A stretch of DNA of 35,161 nt, taken from assembly GCF_000615975.1 (NCBI RefSeq), contig NZ_BAMP01000042.1, forward strand, positions 1-35,161, in the 5' to 3' direction. The notes beneath the pieces are model-generated. The model did not search any database. It saw only the letters and a list, made by a program, of their open reading frames with translations, and was not told the DNA's origin. The stretch's first letter is position 1, and each line of letters starts with the position of its first letter. Of the stretch, positions 27,454 through 35,161 are shown piece after piece. A program made the translations under genes and the position numbers. The DNA comes from Nitratireductor aquibiodomus NL21 = JCM 21793. GTDB taxonomy: Bacteria; Pseudomonadota; Alphaproteobacteria; Rhizobiales; Rhizobiaceae.

Positions 27454-27990
27454 ATGTCCATGAAACGGTCAATTTTCTCAATCGGCGCATCCTTGACTAT
27501 GGGGATTTTGCTCACCACGGCGCCGGTACAGGCGCAAAATCTGGGATTAACTATCGATCAACTCATCGAGCGGGTTGGCGCCGCGTCGAATGCCGCAGGG
27601 GAAACCCTGAGCTTTGAGGAACAGAGATGTGTGGAAAATCCCAAGCCGGGTGACAAAACAAAGACGGTCATCAGTTGCCTGCATCGCCTCGGGGAGGGAC
27701 GTACGCTGATCACCAATGCCGAGCCGGAAGGGCCGCTTTTGAATATATCCACCCGGCCCTGGGACGGAGGCGAGGGAGGCGCGGGCGCATTGATGATTTC
27801 CTGGATCGCTTCGGCGATCAATGGCAGCGAGCCCTCGGTTTGGCGCGATGCTGCCAATAGCCTGGTAAATACAGCCGCCACTGATGGTGTGGGCGGCACC
27901 ACCATGGAGCGCGTCGACTTTACCGCGCTCGATTCAAACGGAAAACTGACCATTGGGGCCACGGCCAATAGCAGCGCCAGTACACAATAG
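27454..27990 (+). CDS. Secreted/periplasmic protein of unknown function
   Basis: This 178-residue protein has a signal peptide (MSMKRSIFSIGASLTMGILL, cleavage near PVQA-Q). I see no domain. ATG 27454 has a GAAGGAAAATACG site and gives the signal peptide; the frame is open to 27220 inside the cupin gene, but that part is a shadow. Two cysteines (QRCVEN and ISCLHRL) could pair. It lies 34 nt after the cupin gene and 12 nt before the DUF805 gene, so it is probably cotranscribed with both. Confidence 0.8.
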   Translation: MSMKRSIFSIGASLTMGILLTTAPVQAQNLGLTIDQLIERVGAASNAAGETLSFEEQRCVENPKPGDKTKTVISCLHRLGEGRTLITNAEPEGPLLNISTRPWDGGEGGAGALMISWIASAINGSEPSVWRDAANSLVNTAATDGVGGTTMERVDFTALDSNGKLTIGATANSSASTQ

Positions 27991-28002
27991 TGGAGGAAAG
28001 AA

Positions 28003-28515
28003 ATGGACCTTTTTACAAGTTTCAGCGGGCGCATTTCGCGCAAGGGCTTCTGGCTCGGTTTTCTGGCACTGGTTGCGGTTGCGGTCGTTGCAGGGGTGGT
28101 AATGCTGCAGATTTCACCTGTTGCTGCGGTGGGAATGAACTCGGCCGCGTCCGACAGCATCATGGTGATGCTTGTGCAACTCGCCGTGGCGGCGGCGATC
28201 ACCTATTTCTGGTCCGCCATTGTCGTGAAGCGGCTTCACGATCGTGGCAAGTCCGCCATGCCATGGGCCATTGTGTTCATCGCGCCGGGCGTTCTCATGC
28301 AGGTCATGAGCATTTTCAAGATTGGTTATTCGGCTGAGGAACTGGCCGGTACTCAGATCATGATTCCCGGTATTGGGGCGACGGTGGTGACGTTGGTGAC
28401 CGTGGCCGTGGGGCTATGGATGATCGTCGAACTGGGGTTCCTCAAAGGCATGCCGGGCAACAACGCCTACGGCCCCAGTCCGCTCAGCCACACACAGGCC
28501 ACGCAAGCGGTGTAA
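28003..28515 (+). CDS. DUF805 membrane protein
   Basis: This 170-residue inner-membrane protein has the DUF805 hallmarks FSGRISRKGFW at its N-terminus, VVKRLHDRGKSAMPW in the middle and a C-terminal GMPGNNAYGPSPL. There are about four hydrophobic segments. The family function is unknown. A GGAGGAAAGAA site precedes ATG 28003, 12 nt after the preceding stop. It is likely the last gene of the cupin operon. Confidence 0.92.
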   Translation: MDLFTSFSGRISRKGFWLGFLALVAVAVVAGVVMLQISPVAAVGMNSAASDSIMVMLVQLAVAAAITYFWSAIVVKRLHDRGKSAMPWAIVFIAPGVLMQVMSIFKIGYSAEELAGTQIMIPGIGATVVTLVTVAVGLWMIVELGFLKGMPGNNAYGPSPLSHTQATQAV

Positions 28516-28670
28516 ACCGTCAGCACATCGGCTTTTTTCGCGGAAACAAGTAGGGTGACGCCATCGGCGTCATCCACATCTTTGAGCGGTTTGCCCCAAC
28601 GGTCAAATCGTGCGTAGGCAATCGCGGCCCTGAACCTTTATTGCCGCTGACGATATTCGTGCGAAACAAC

Positions 28671-28708
28671 TGAAGAAAATCGCCGTGATATCGCACAAAC
28701 GTCGCATG
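28671..28708 (+). promoter_or_regulatory. 19-bp regulatory box, copy C, with upstream extension
   Basis: The box ATCGCACAAACGTCGCATG is at 28690-28708. TGAAGAAAATCGCC (28671-28684) lies before it, exactly as before copy B. A candidate -10 (CCTAAACCT) follows about 18 bp after the box. It is the only clear promoter signal before the autotransporter gene, whose start is 82-91 bp downstream. Confidence 0.8.
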
Positions 28709-28789
28709 CGCCGACGTGCCTGCGTTCCTAAACCTTGAAGCAATGAGCCAACCGCTTCGATTCGAGGCGGCGGGAAAACTGTATTCGGG

Positions 28790-31700
28790 GTGCCCACAGT
28801 GCAGAAAAGAAACAACCGAAATGTAAACCGCCGGGTGAGGTCTGCTCGTCGACCCGTTGGCCCTATCCTTCTGGCGCTGATGACGACAACTGCATTGGTT
28901 TTCGTCTTACTGCAGACGGCGTTGGCGCAAGAGGTGATCGATGACACCACCGGCACCACCGGTAATGCCTCGGAAACCGTGAATGGCGGCGGTGGCGGTA
29001 CGCAAACAAGTCCGTGGAATATCGGCGACAGTCTTCTTGTCGGCGAATTCAGCACCGGCACACTGACCATCGAAAATGGCGGTACGGTCAGCAATACGGC
29101 CGGCTATATCAGTGCCTTTTCGGGCGGCGCCGGAACGGTGACGGTGACCGGCTCTGGCTCCACTTGGACCAATTCCAGCGAGCTGTATGTCGGCAATGCC
29201 GCCGCTGGCACGCTGACCATCGAAGATGGCGGGGCGGTCAGCAATACCTCTGGCGTCATCGGCAACCTTTCGGCCGGCACAGGCTCAGTGAGTGTGACCG
29301 GCTCCAGCTCCACCTGGGCCAATTCCGGACTCCTGTGGGTCGGCAACTCGGGCATCGGCACACTGACCATCGCCGATGGCGGATCGGTCAGCAACGGCGA
29401 TGGTATCATCGGCAACGACTCGGACGGCGTGGGTGCGGTGACAGTAACCGGCGACGGCTCCACTTGGGACAATGCTTCCACCTTGCAGGTCGGCGGCGCC
29501 GGTACCGGCACGCTGACGATTGCCGATGACGGTGCGGTGAACGTGAATGCCGGCGCTGGCACCCTCACGATTGCCGATGACGCAGACTCCGCCGGCGCGC
29601 TCAATATCGGGGACGGTGCCAGCGCCGGTATTCTCAATGCCGCCACCGTCACTGGCGGCTCCGGCACCGCCACCCTCAACTTCAAGCACACCGACACGGA
29701 TTATTTTTTCACCAATGATGGCACCAGCGCCGGCGCGGCCATCGATATCACCGGCACCGTGGCGGTCAATCACACCGCCACCGGCACGACGACGCTGACG
29801 GGTACCAACACCTACTCCGGCGGCACCATTGTCAATTTCGGCACGCTGACTGTCGATGGCGGCTCCATCACCCACACCTCCGCCGACCTGATAGTCGGGG
29901 CGTTCAGCGGCAACGATGGTGCATTGTCGATTGAGAGCGGCGGATCGGTCAGTAACCACGAAGCCGGAATCGGCTACGCCGCAGGCAGCGAGGGCGCGGT
30001 GAGTGTGACCGGCGCCGGCTCCACCTGGACCAATTCCGGGACCCTCTATGTCGGTCTCGCGGGTTCTGGCACCTTGACCATTGCTGATGGCGGCTCAGTG
30101 AGCAATACGGCGGGAACTGTCGGTTTTGTTTCAGGTGCGATCAGTGCGGTGACAGTCACCGGAGCGGGTTCAAGTTGGTCGAATTCAAGCGATCTATATG
30201 TCGGTGAAAGCGGCACCGGCACGATGAACGTCGAAGACGGCGCCACGGCCTCTGTCGGCGATGATGTCATGCTTGGCTTTGACGCGACCGGGAACGGTAC
30301 TCTGGCTGTAGACGGTACCGGAAGCGAACTGGATGTAACGGACGCCTTCGTGGTCGGGCGGGCCGGGACAGGCGTGTTGACGGTGCAAAATGGCGGCACT
30401 CTGACCGGCAACTATAGCTATGTCGGCAATAGTTCCGGCGCTACGGGCACAGCAACAATTGCTGGTAGCGGTTCTTCTTGGACGCTCATAGGCGATCTTT
30501 ACATTGCCGAACAAGGCACAGGGACGATGTCCATAGCTGATGGCGGCACGGTCTCGAATGCTGTCAGCTATATTGGCTATGACTCTGGTTCTGTCGGCGC
30601 GGTGACGGTGACGGGTGCGGGATCGACCTGGACGAATAACAACACCCTTTATGTCGGCGAGGATGGCGACGGCACGCTGACAATTTCCGATGGTGGCAGG
30701 GTTTCGGCAACTGGCGGTGTTGAGATAGCGTCAGCCAGTGGAGGATCAGGCGTTATCAATTTTGGCGCGGCGGAGGGTGATGCGGCTGTCGCAGCAGGTA
30801 CGCTGGATACGTCCGACGTTGTCTTTGGCAGCGGCAATGGCGAGCTTGTGTTCAATCATACCAACCCTGCATATGATTTTGATGCGGCAATTTCCGGCTT
30901 TGGATCGAACGAATTTTTCGCGGGTGTCACGAACCTGACCGCCGACTCTTCCGGGTTTACCGGAGAGACCGTCGTTTCCGGCGGCAGTCTTTACGTAAAC
31001 GATTCCCTCGGTGGAACGGTCTATGTCGACGACGGCTCGCTTGGCGGCAGCGGCACGGTGGGAGCGCTGACGGTCAATTTCGGCGGCAATCTGACGCCGG
31101 GAAACTCCATCGGTACGTTGAATGTCGCCTCGGCCATGTTTGCTGTAGGTTCCACCTACACCGTCGAACTCAACGACGGCGGTTTCGTTGCCGGGACCAA
31201 CAGCGACCTGCTGAAAGCCAGCGGTACGGTGATGATCAATGGCGGCACGGTGCATGTAACGCCCGAGAACGGGACGGATGACGGTTCGACCTATACGCCG
31301 GGTACCTACACCATCGTCACGGCGGGCAGCGTGACTGGAACGTTCGACAGCGTGACAGACGATTATGTCTTCCTCGATTTCACCGACAGCTATGACGCGG
31401 CCAATGTCTATCTGACCTTCGAGCAGGTCATCTTCTTCTCCGATATTGCACGGACGCCGAACCAGCAGGCCGTTGCACCCGTTCTGGAGGATCTGGGCAA
31501 CGGCAACGCGGTCTACGACGCGCTGATCGGGCTCGTCGGCAACGAAGTGGATGCCCGGGCCGCGTTCGATAGCCTGACCGGCGAGGTTCATGCCTCGGCG
31601 CAGACGGCATTGCTCGAAGACAGCCGTTTCCCGCGCGAGGCGGCGATGGACCGGTTGCGCGTGGCGCTCGGCGGTGTTGGGGCTGATAGCAGCGCCCAGA

Positions 31701-32542
31701 TCGAGGATCGGATTTCCGAGAGCTTTGGCCTGTGGGGCCAGGGTTTCGGCTCCTGGAGCCGGTGGAACAGCGACGGCAACGCCGCCGCCTTGGACCGCAC
31801 CATCGGCGGGTTCCTGATGGGCGGCGATGCGCTGGTCTGGGACAATGCGCGCTTCGGTATGCTGGGCGGCTATTCCCGCACACACTTCAGCGTCGATGAT
31901 CGGTTTTCCTCGAGCACGGCCGATACCTACACGCTGGGCGCCTACGGCGGCGGCGAATGGGATGCTTTCACCCTGACCGGCGGGCTAGCTCATAGCTGGC
32001 ACAGCCTTGATACATCGCGATCGGTGGCTTTTACCGGGTTCTCGGACAGTCTCTCGGCATCGTACAGCGCCCGGACCCTGCAAACCTGGGGCGAGGCGGC
32101 TTACAGCATCGAGACAGGTGCTGCCCGGTTCGAACCGTTTGCCAATCTCGCCTATGTGAACCTGTCGACCGATGGCTTCACCGAGACCGGTGGTGCTGCG
32201 GCGCTGACCGCGGATTCCAACACCGTTGATGCAACCTTCACCACCCTTGGCCTGCGCGCCGAAACTGCTGTCAGCTTGGGCGACGCAGATGCCATGCTGT
32301 GCGGCATGCTGGGCTGGCGGCACGCTTTCGGCGGCGCGCCCACCTCGCAAATGGCTTTCGCTTCGGGTGGCGATGCCTTCACCATTGCAGGCGTGCCGCT
32401 GGCGCAGGACAGTCTGGTGCTGGAGGCCGGGTTCGACGTGAACCTGACCGATAAGGCCACGCTGGGGTTTGCCTATGGCGGCCAGTTCGGCTCCGGCGTT
32501 CAGGATCATTCCGCCAGTCTCAGCCTGAATGTACATTTCTGA
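28790..32542 (+). CDS. Autotransporter (type V secretion) with repetitive beta-helix passenger
   Basis: This 1250-residue protein has a long basic signal region, with a hydrophobic core at about residues 24-43 and cleavage after ALA46. About nine or ten imperfect 50-residue repeats lie within residues 80-660. Each is built on LYVGxxGxGTLTIxDGGxVS, then a variable glycine stretch and GAVTVTGAGSTWTNS. After a linker (NFGGNLTPGNSIGTLNVAS, common before autotransporter domains), the C-terminal 275 residues form the outer-membrane beta-barrel (GLWGQGFGSWSRWNSDGNAA onwards), ending in the required aromatic F (LNVHF). The passenger should be a right-handed beta-helix displayed on the cell surface. 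The start is GTG 28790, or GTG 28799, which has GGGG spaced 8 nt before it. Its promoter carries box C. Confidence 0.95.
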   Translation: MPTVQKRNNRNVNRRVRSARRPVGPILLALMTTTALVFVLLQTALAQEVIDDTTGTTGNASETVNGGGGGTQTSPWNIGDSLLVGEFSTGTLTIENGGTVSNTAGYISAFSGGAGTVTVTGSGSTWTNSSELYVGNAAAGTLTIEDGGAVSNTSGVIGNLSAGTGSVSVTGSSSTWANSGLLWVGNSGIGTLTIADGGSVSNGDGIIGNDSDGVGAVTVTGDGSTWDNASTLQVGGAGTGTLTIADDGAVNVNAGAGTLTIADDADSAGALNIGDGASAGILNAATVTGGSGTATLNFKHTDTDYFFTNDGTSAGAAIDITGTVAVNHTATGTTTLTGTNTYSGGTIVNFGTLTVDGGSITHTSADLIVGAFSGNDGALSIESGGSVSNHEAGIGYAAGSEGAVSVTGAGSTWTNSGTLYVGLAGSGTLTIADGGSVSNTAGTVGFVSGAISAVTVTGAGSSWSNSSDLYVGESGTGTMNVEDGATASVGDDVMLGFDATGNGTLAVDGTGSELDVTDAFVVGRAGTGVLTVQNGGTLTGNYSYVGNSSGATGTATIAGSGSSWTLIGDLYIAEQGTGTMSIADGGTVSNAVSYIGYDSGSVGAVTVTGAGSTWTNNNTLYVGEDGDGTLTISDGGRVSATGGVEIASASGGSGVINFGAAEGDAAVAAGTLDTSDVVFGSGNGELVFNHTNPAYDFDAAISGFGSNEFFAGVTNLTADSSGFTGETVVSGGSLYVNDSLGGTVYVDDGSLGGSGTVGALTVNFGGNLTPGNSIGTLNVASAMFAVGSTYTVELNDGGFVAGTNSDLLKASGTVMINGGTVHVTPENGTDDGSTYTPGTYTIVTAGSVTGTFDSVTDDYVFLDFTDSYDAANVYLTFEQVIFFSDIARTPNQQAVAPVLEDLGNGNAVYDALIGLVGNEVDARAAFDSLTGEVHASAQTALLEDSRFPREAAMDRLRVALGGVGADSSAQIEDRISESFGLWGQGFGSWSRWNSDGNAAALDRTIGGFLMGGDALVWDNARFGMLGGYSRTHFSVDDRFSSSTADTYTLGAYGGGEWDAFTLTGGLAHSWHSLDTSRSVAFTGFSDSLSASYSARTLQTWGEAAYSIETGAARFEPFANLAYVNLSTDGFTETGGAAALTADSNTVDATFTTLGLRAETAVSLGDADAMLCGMLGWRHAFGGAPTSQMAFASGGDAFTIAGVPLAQDSLVLEAGFDVNLTDKATLGFAYGGQFGSGVQDHSASLSLNVHF
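29030..30770 (+). repeat. Coding repeats of about 150 bp in the autotransporter passenger
   Basis: About nine or ten units occur, with a larger 250-bp interruption near 29,530-29,890. Phrases such as GGCACGCTGACCATCG-like and GGCTCCACTTGGACCAATTC-like recur at the DNA level. Units differ at many silent sites, so they are old repeats rather than a recent expansion. They do not resemble a CRISPR array. Confidence 0.8.
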
Positions 32543-32548
32543 TCGCCG

Positions 32549-32564
32549 GCGCCGCTGTCGGCGC
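32549..32564 (+). terminator. Possible terminator hairpin after the autotransporter gene
   Basis: GCGCCG (32549-32554) and CGGCGC (32559-32564) pair around CTGT, 6 nt after the stop codon. There is no T run. A second stem, CCCGCCG (32584-32590) with CGGCGGG (32605-32611), overlaps the end of the convergent AraC gene. Confidence 0.4.
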
Positions 32565-32599
32565 TCGCCTGCACAAAACTGCGCCCGCCGTCCCAGACC

Positions 32600-33579
32600 T
32601 CAGGCGGCGGGTGTCTTTCCTTTAAAGACATGAAGATCATCACCATGCCCAGTATGAGATCCGGCATTGCCGCCATTACCGCACTCTCCAGGCGTGACAT
32701 TCAACGTGCGCTTGAACAGCCGTGTCATATGGCTTTGATCGGAGGATCCGCTGGCTGCGGCGATGACCTTCAAGGGCAGGTCCCTGCGGGAAAGTTGTTC
32801 TTTTGCGTGGTCCAGACGCTGTTGCAGCACATAGGCGTAGGGTGGGCGGCCAAATTCCCGGTGGAACCGCCGACTGAAGTGGAACACGCTCAACCCCACA
32901 AGGGAGGCGAGTTCGGAAAGCGACAGGCTCGTCCCGATGTTCTCATCAATGTAGTCCATGAGCAGCCTGCGTTGTGCCTGTGACAGACCGTCATTCTGTT
33001 CCTTTGGCTGGAATCTGATGGTGGCATAGCTGCGCAGGATGTGCACAGCCATCTGGCAACGCAGCGCCTCCACATAAAGCGGGCCGCCAAGGCCTTTTTC
33101 ACAGGCCTCAGTTGCAAGGCGCTGGATCATCTCTGTCAGAATTACGTCCTGCGCCGCCAGGCTGGCCTTCAGCTCTATCTCCGCAATGTCCCGTTCAAAG
33201 GCCTCTTCAGCGGTGCGCGCAAACGCGTCGAAGGGCATGTAGATGTGCAGAGCCTCGATCGCCGCGTCCCATCGCCAATGCGAGGTCTCGGAGCGGGTCA
33301 TCACTGAAACGCTACCTGGACCGACAGACGCGCTTTCCCACGCGCTGCCGTTGTGGCGCCAGTTGATCGTCTCCTGAACCTGGTAGGCAACAACCGCAAA
33401 ATCGGTCAGCCCCGGGCGCTGATCTCCTGAGGCGGGGTGCGGTAGCGCATTACCTTGATGCCGCTCTAGCCGAGCGGCGTGCTGTCGATGACGAGTTCAC
33501 CCACCATCCACTGTGGCAGGTCTTCGGGGCAAATGGCGCGGTCCACCTTCTCCTCACGTTGCGGGTGCACGTTACCCAT
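32600..33579 (-). pseudogene. AraC-family regulator, interrupted by an in-frame stop and a frameshift
   Basis: The C-terminal AraC HTH pair is clear (LSLSELASLVGLSVFHFSRR, then RFHREFGRPPYAYVLQQRL and SDQSHMTRLFKRTLNVTPGE). Reading upstream, the normal N-terminal domain continues through GLTDFAVVAYQVQETINWRH to a frame change at the four Cs at 33410-33413; one added base fixes it. Further up, MRYRTPPQEISARG is preceded in frame by S-G-I-K-V, a TAG at 33466-33468, and then a segment ending GELVIDSTPLG, back to ATG 33579. With the TAG read as Trp and one base added, the length is 326 residues, normal for AraC proteins. The stop codon is a substitution, so this is more likely true decay than the other frame breaks. 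It follows the gluconolactonase gene by 18 nt. Confidence 0.78.
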
Positions 33580-33597
33580 GCGGGTTTTGAAAGGGCG

Positions 33598-34506
33598 TCA
33601 TTGCACGGCCCCCGACGATGCCAGCAAAACTGTGTAGAGGCTGCTGCTGGCGGTGATGTAGAGCCGGTTGCGCTTCGGCCCGCCAAATGTCAGATTCGAG
33701 ACCTCCTCCGGAACGAAGATCTTGCCGATCAGGGTCCCGTCCGGGTGGTAGACGTGCACGCCTTCTCCGGTCGATGTCCAGATGCGCCCCTGCGCATCCA
33801 GCCGGAACCCGTCAAACACACCGGCCTCACAGGTGGCGAAGACTTCGCCTCCTTTAAGTTTGTCACCCTCGACACGGAAGGCGCGGATGTGGCGCGGGCC
33901 GTCGGGATAGCGCGTGCCGCCGGAATCCACGATATAGAGAATGCTCTCGTCCAGCGAAAAGGCGAGGCCATTGGGGCAGACGAAATCCGTCGCCACCCGC
34001 GTCACCTCTCCGGTTGCGGAGATGCGGTAGACATGCTGCCCGTCCTGTTCGGGCTCGGCGGCGAAACCTTCATAATCGGTTTCGATGCCATAGGTCGGGT
34101 CTGTGAACCAGATGGAGCCATCGGACTTCACCACCACGTCATTGGGGGAGTTGAAGCGCTTGCCTTCATAGCGGTCCGCCAGCACGGTGAGGCCTCCGTC
34201 GAGTTCGATCCGGGTCACCGAGCGTGTGCCGTGATTGCACATGACCAGACGGCCTTCCCGGTCGAGCGTGCTTCCATTGGTGTAGGCCCCAAGGCCCGAG
34301 CGGTGGTCGCCCACAGCGCCGGTGAGTTCGTCATAGCGCAGCCGCCGGTCATTCGGAATGTCGCTGAAGATCACAGACCGCCAAAGGGCCGAATAGACCG
34401 GCCCTTCGGTCCAGCGCCCACCGGTCCAGAGTTTCTCCACCGGTTCGGCAAGCTGCACCGAGCGTTTGAACCGGGCGTCACAGATTTCATAGCTGCTGTC
34501 GTTCAT
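33598..34506 (-). CDS. SMP-30/gluconolactonase family protein
   Basis: This 302-residue six-bladed beta-propeller has its metal-site motifs visible as TEGPVYSALWRSVIFSDIPN (Glu), RFNSPNDVVVKSDGSIWFTD (Asn/Asp), and FSLDESILYIVDSGG with the catalytic Asp region. The family hydrolyses sugar lactones such as gluconolactone or related aldonolactones in the cytoplasm. It is divergent from the HxlR gene over 77 bp containing two palindromes, so HxlR control is likely. An AraC gene follows in the same direction. Confidence 0.9.
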   Translation of the reverse strand: MNDSSYEICDARFKRSVQLAEPVEKLWTGGRWTEGPVYSALWRSVIFSDIPNDRRLRYDELTGAVGDHRSGLGAYTNGSTLDREGRLVMCNHGTRSVTRIELDGGLTVLADRYEGKRFNSPNDVVVKSDGSIWFTDPTYGIETDYEGFAAEPEQDGQHVYRISATGEVTRVATDFVCPNGLAFSLDESILYIVDSGGTRYPDGPRHIRAFRVEGDKLKGGEVFATCEAGVFDGFRLDAQGRIWTSTGEGVHVYHPDGTLIGKIFVPEEVSNLTFGGPKRNRLYITASSSLYTVLLASSGAVQ

Positions 34507-34531
34507 GGTCTATTCCTGTCATCGACAAGTA

Positions 34532-34584
34532 TGCTACAAAATAAATAGCACGTCATCATATCAATTGCTATGGAAATTATAGCA
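34532..34584. promoter_or_regulatory. Two palindromic operators between the gluconolactonase and HxlR genes
   Basis: Site 1 is TGCTA (34532-34536), a 9-bp spacer and TAGCA (34546-34550). Site 2 is TGCTAT (34566-34571), a 7-bp spacer and ATAGCA (34579-34584), whose last A is the first base of the HxlR start codon. The shared half-site TGCTAT/ATAGCA, with centres 34 bp apart, points to one dimeric repressor, most simply the HxlR protein itself. Confidence 0.65.
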
Positions 34585-34988
34585 TGCAGCAGAAAAGCAA
34601 AACGCCCATCCCCAAGCCCGGCCAGCCCGTGCGCGGATCGCGATCCGGCGCGCCGGTGATGGCCCTGTTCGATCTTCTTGGGCGACGCTGGGCCATGGGC
34701 GTGTTGTGGTCGTTGGCGGAAGGCGGCCCGACAACGTTTCGCGGCCTGCAGGAACGGTGCGAAACCATTTCGCCCGCGGCGCTGAACCAGCGGCTGAAGG
34801 AGTTGCAGGAGGCGATGCTGGTGCATCGGGTGCCGGAGGGCTATGCGGCAACGCCGCTCGGTCTTGCCATCTATGACAAACTCGTGCCGTTGGGGGCTCT
34901 GGCTAAGGAATGGGGCAGGGCGCTTGAGGTTGGGGGAGGCGATGAGGCACATGATTCCGCTCTCGGTCAGTCCGCCTCCCGCAAGTGA
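34584..34988 (+). CDS. HxlR-family winged-helix transcriptional regulator
   Basis: This 134-residue DNA-binding protein has the HxlR pattern VMALFDLLGRRWAMGVLWSL, then GPTTFRGLQERCETISPAAL, NQRLKELQEAMLVHRV and YAATPLGLAIYDKLVPLG. Many members sense aldehydes or oxidants through a cysteine; one Cys is present (ERCETIS). The start codon overlaps operator site 2, so binding there would block its own expression. Its stop abuts the stop of the convergent thioesterase gene. Confidence 0.9.
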   Translation: MQQKSKTPIPKPGQPVRGSRSGAPVMALFDLLGRRWAMGVLWSLAEGGPTTFRGLQERCETISPAALNQRLKELQEAMLVHRVPEGYAATPLGLAIYDKLVPLGALAKEWGRALEVGGGDEAHDSALGQSASRK

Positions 34989-35161
34989 TCATTTCCCGAC
35001 GGCGACTATGGTTCCTTGACCCAGCGCGCAGAGTATTTTTTGCGCACCTTCGATCGAATAGATCTCGCAACGGCAGACAGCTTGGCGCCGCCCGACGCTT
35101 TGGGCTTCCGCCCTTGCTTCAAGACGGCTGCCTTTCGCAGGCTTGAGGTGACCTGCTCCGC
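34989..35161 (-). CDS. PaaI-type thioesterase, 3' part only
   Basis: A minus-strand frame is open from the window edge to TGA at 34989-34991. It reads GHLKPAKGSRLEARAEAQSV, then GRRQAVCRCEIYSIEGAQKI and a C-terminal LCALGQGTIVAVGK. This is the second half of a hotdog-fold thioesterase: a long central strand with G-R-R-x-A-V-C-R-C-E-I-Y, and a T-I-V-A end. The active-site helix lies beyond the window. It is convergent with the HxlR gene with no bases between stops. Confidence 0.7.
   Translation of the reverse strand, partial: GAGHLKPAKGSRLEARAEAQSVGRRQAVCRCEIYSIEGAQKILCALGQGTIVAVGK

Noticed and set aside
29030..30770. Regularly spaced DNA repeats that could suggest a CRISPR array
   Set aside because: They are long, imperfect, fully in frame and encode the autotransporter beta-helix; no cas genes are present.
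28603..32536. Long minus-strand frames opposite the autotransporter gene
   Set aside because: They are shadows of the strongly biased repetitive coding sequence on the plus strand.

Overview
The window looks like a chromosome segment of an alphaproteobacterium of the order Hyphomicrobiales (a Mesorhizobium/Nitratireductor-like member of the Phyllobacteriaceae is my guess). The reasons are high GC, the run ppx - rlmE - MFS transporter - guaB - rsmB-like - guaA, the OxyR/small catalase pair, and an AbiE-type system beside an Arm-DNA-binding integrase. No rRNA, tRNA or CRISPR was seen.

Region 1 (1-13,000) is housekeeping DNA. In order it holds the end of a Ppx/GppA phosphatase, RlmE, a DHA2-type MFS transporter, GuaB, an aquaporin, a MAPEG protein, OxyR divergent from catalase, an RsmB-like rRNA methyltransferase, a hotdog thioesterase, an MTA/SAH-nucleosidase-like phosphorylase and GuaA. 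Clear intrinsic terminators follow guaB and katA, and a probable one follows guaA.

Region 2 (13,000 to about 20,000) is an accessory island abutting the 3' end of guaA. It starts with four copies of a 9-bp element and a decayed tyrosine integrase. An AbiEi/AbiEii toxin-antitoxin pair with a palindromic operator follows, then a 481-residue protein with a PD-(D/E)XK-like pattern. After these come a large PIN-like protein, the broken 5' end of another gene, and an IS3-family remnant. The content is typical of a defence island.

Region 3 (about 20,000 to 32,550) is an envelope/secretion region. It has three tandem DUF3592-type membrane proteins (the last cut by the IS remnant), several small secreted proteins, a cupin, a DUF805 membrane protein and a 1250-residue autotransporter with about 50-residue passenger repeats. 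Two LuxR-type regulators lie among them, one fused to an alpha/beta-hydrolase whose nucleophile position is methionine. The most striking signal in the window is here: an exact 19-bp sequence, ATCGCACAAACGTCGCATG, occurs four times. Each copy points at a gene for a secreted, cupin or autotransporter protein, and two copies sit back to back between divergent genes. It contains TCGCA twice at an 11-bp period, as expected of an OmpR/PhoB-type activator box, and suggests a small local envelope regulon.

Region 4 (32,550-35,161) holds a broken AraC regulator, an SMP-30/gluconolactonase, a divergent HxlR regulator with two palindromic operators, and a partial thioesterase.

Caution: at least six genes (MFS, rsmB-like, abiEi, the PD-(D/E)XK-like gene, the LuxR-hydrolase and AraC) are each broken by what looks like one missing base, usually in a short run of identical bases. 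Adding one base restores a family-typical length in each case. Sequencing error is the simplest explanation for most of these, whereas the integrase, the gene at 19,347, the IS remnant and the AraC stop codon look like real decay.
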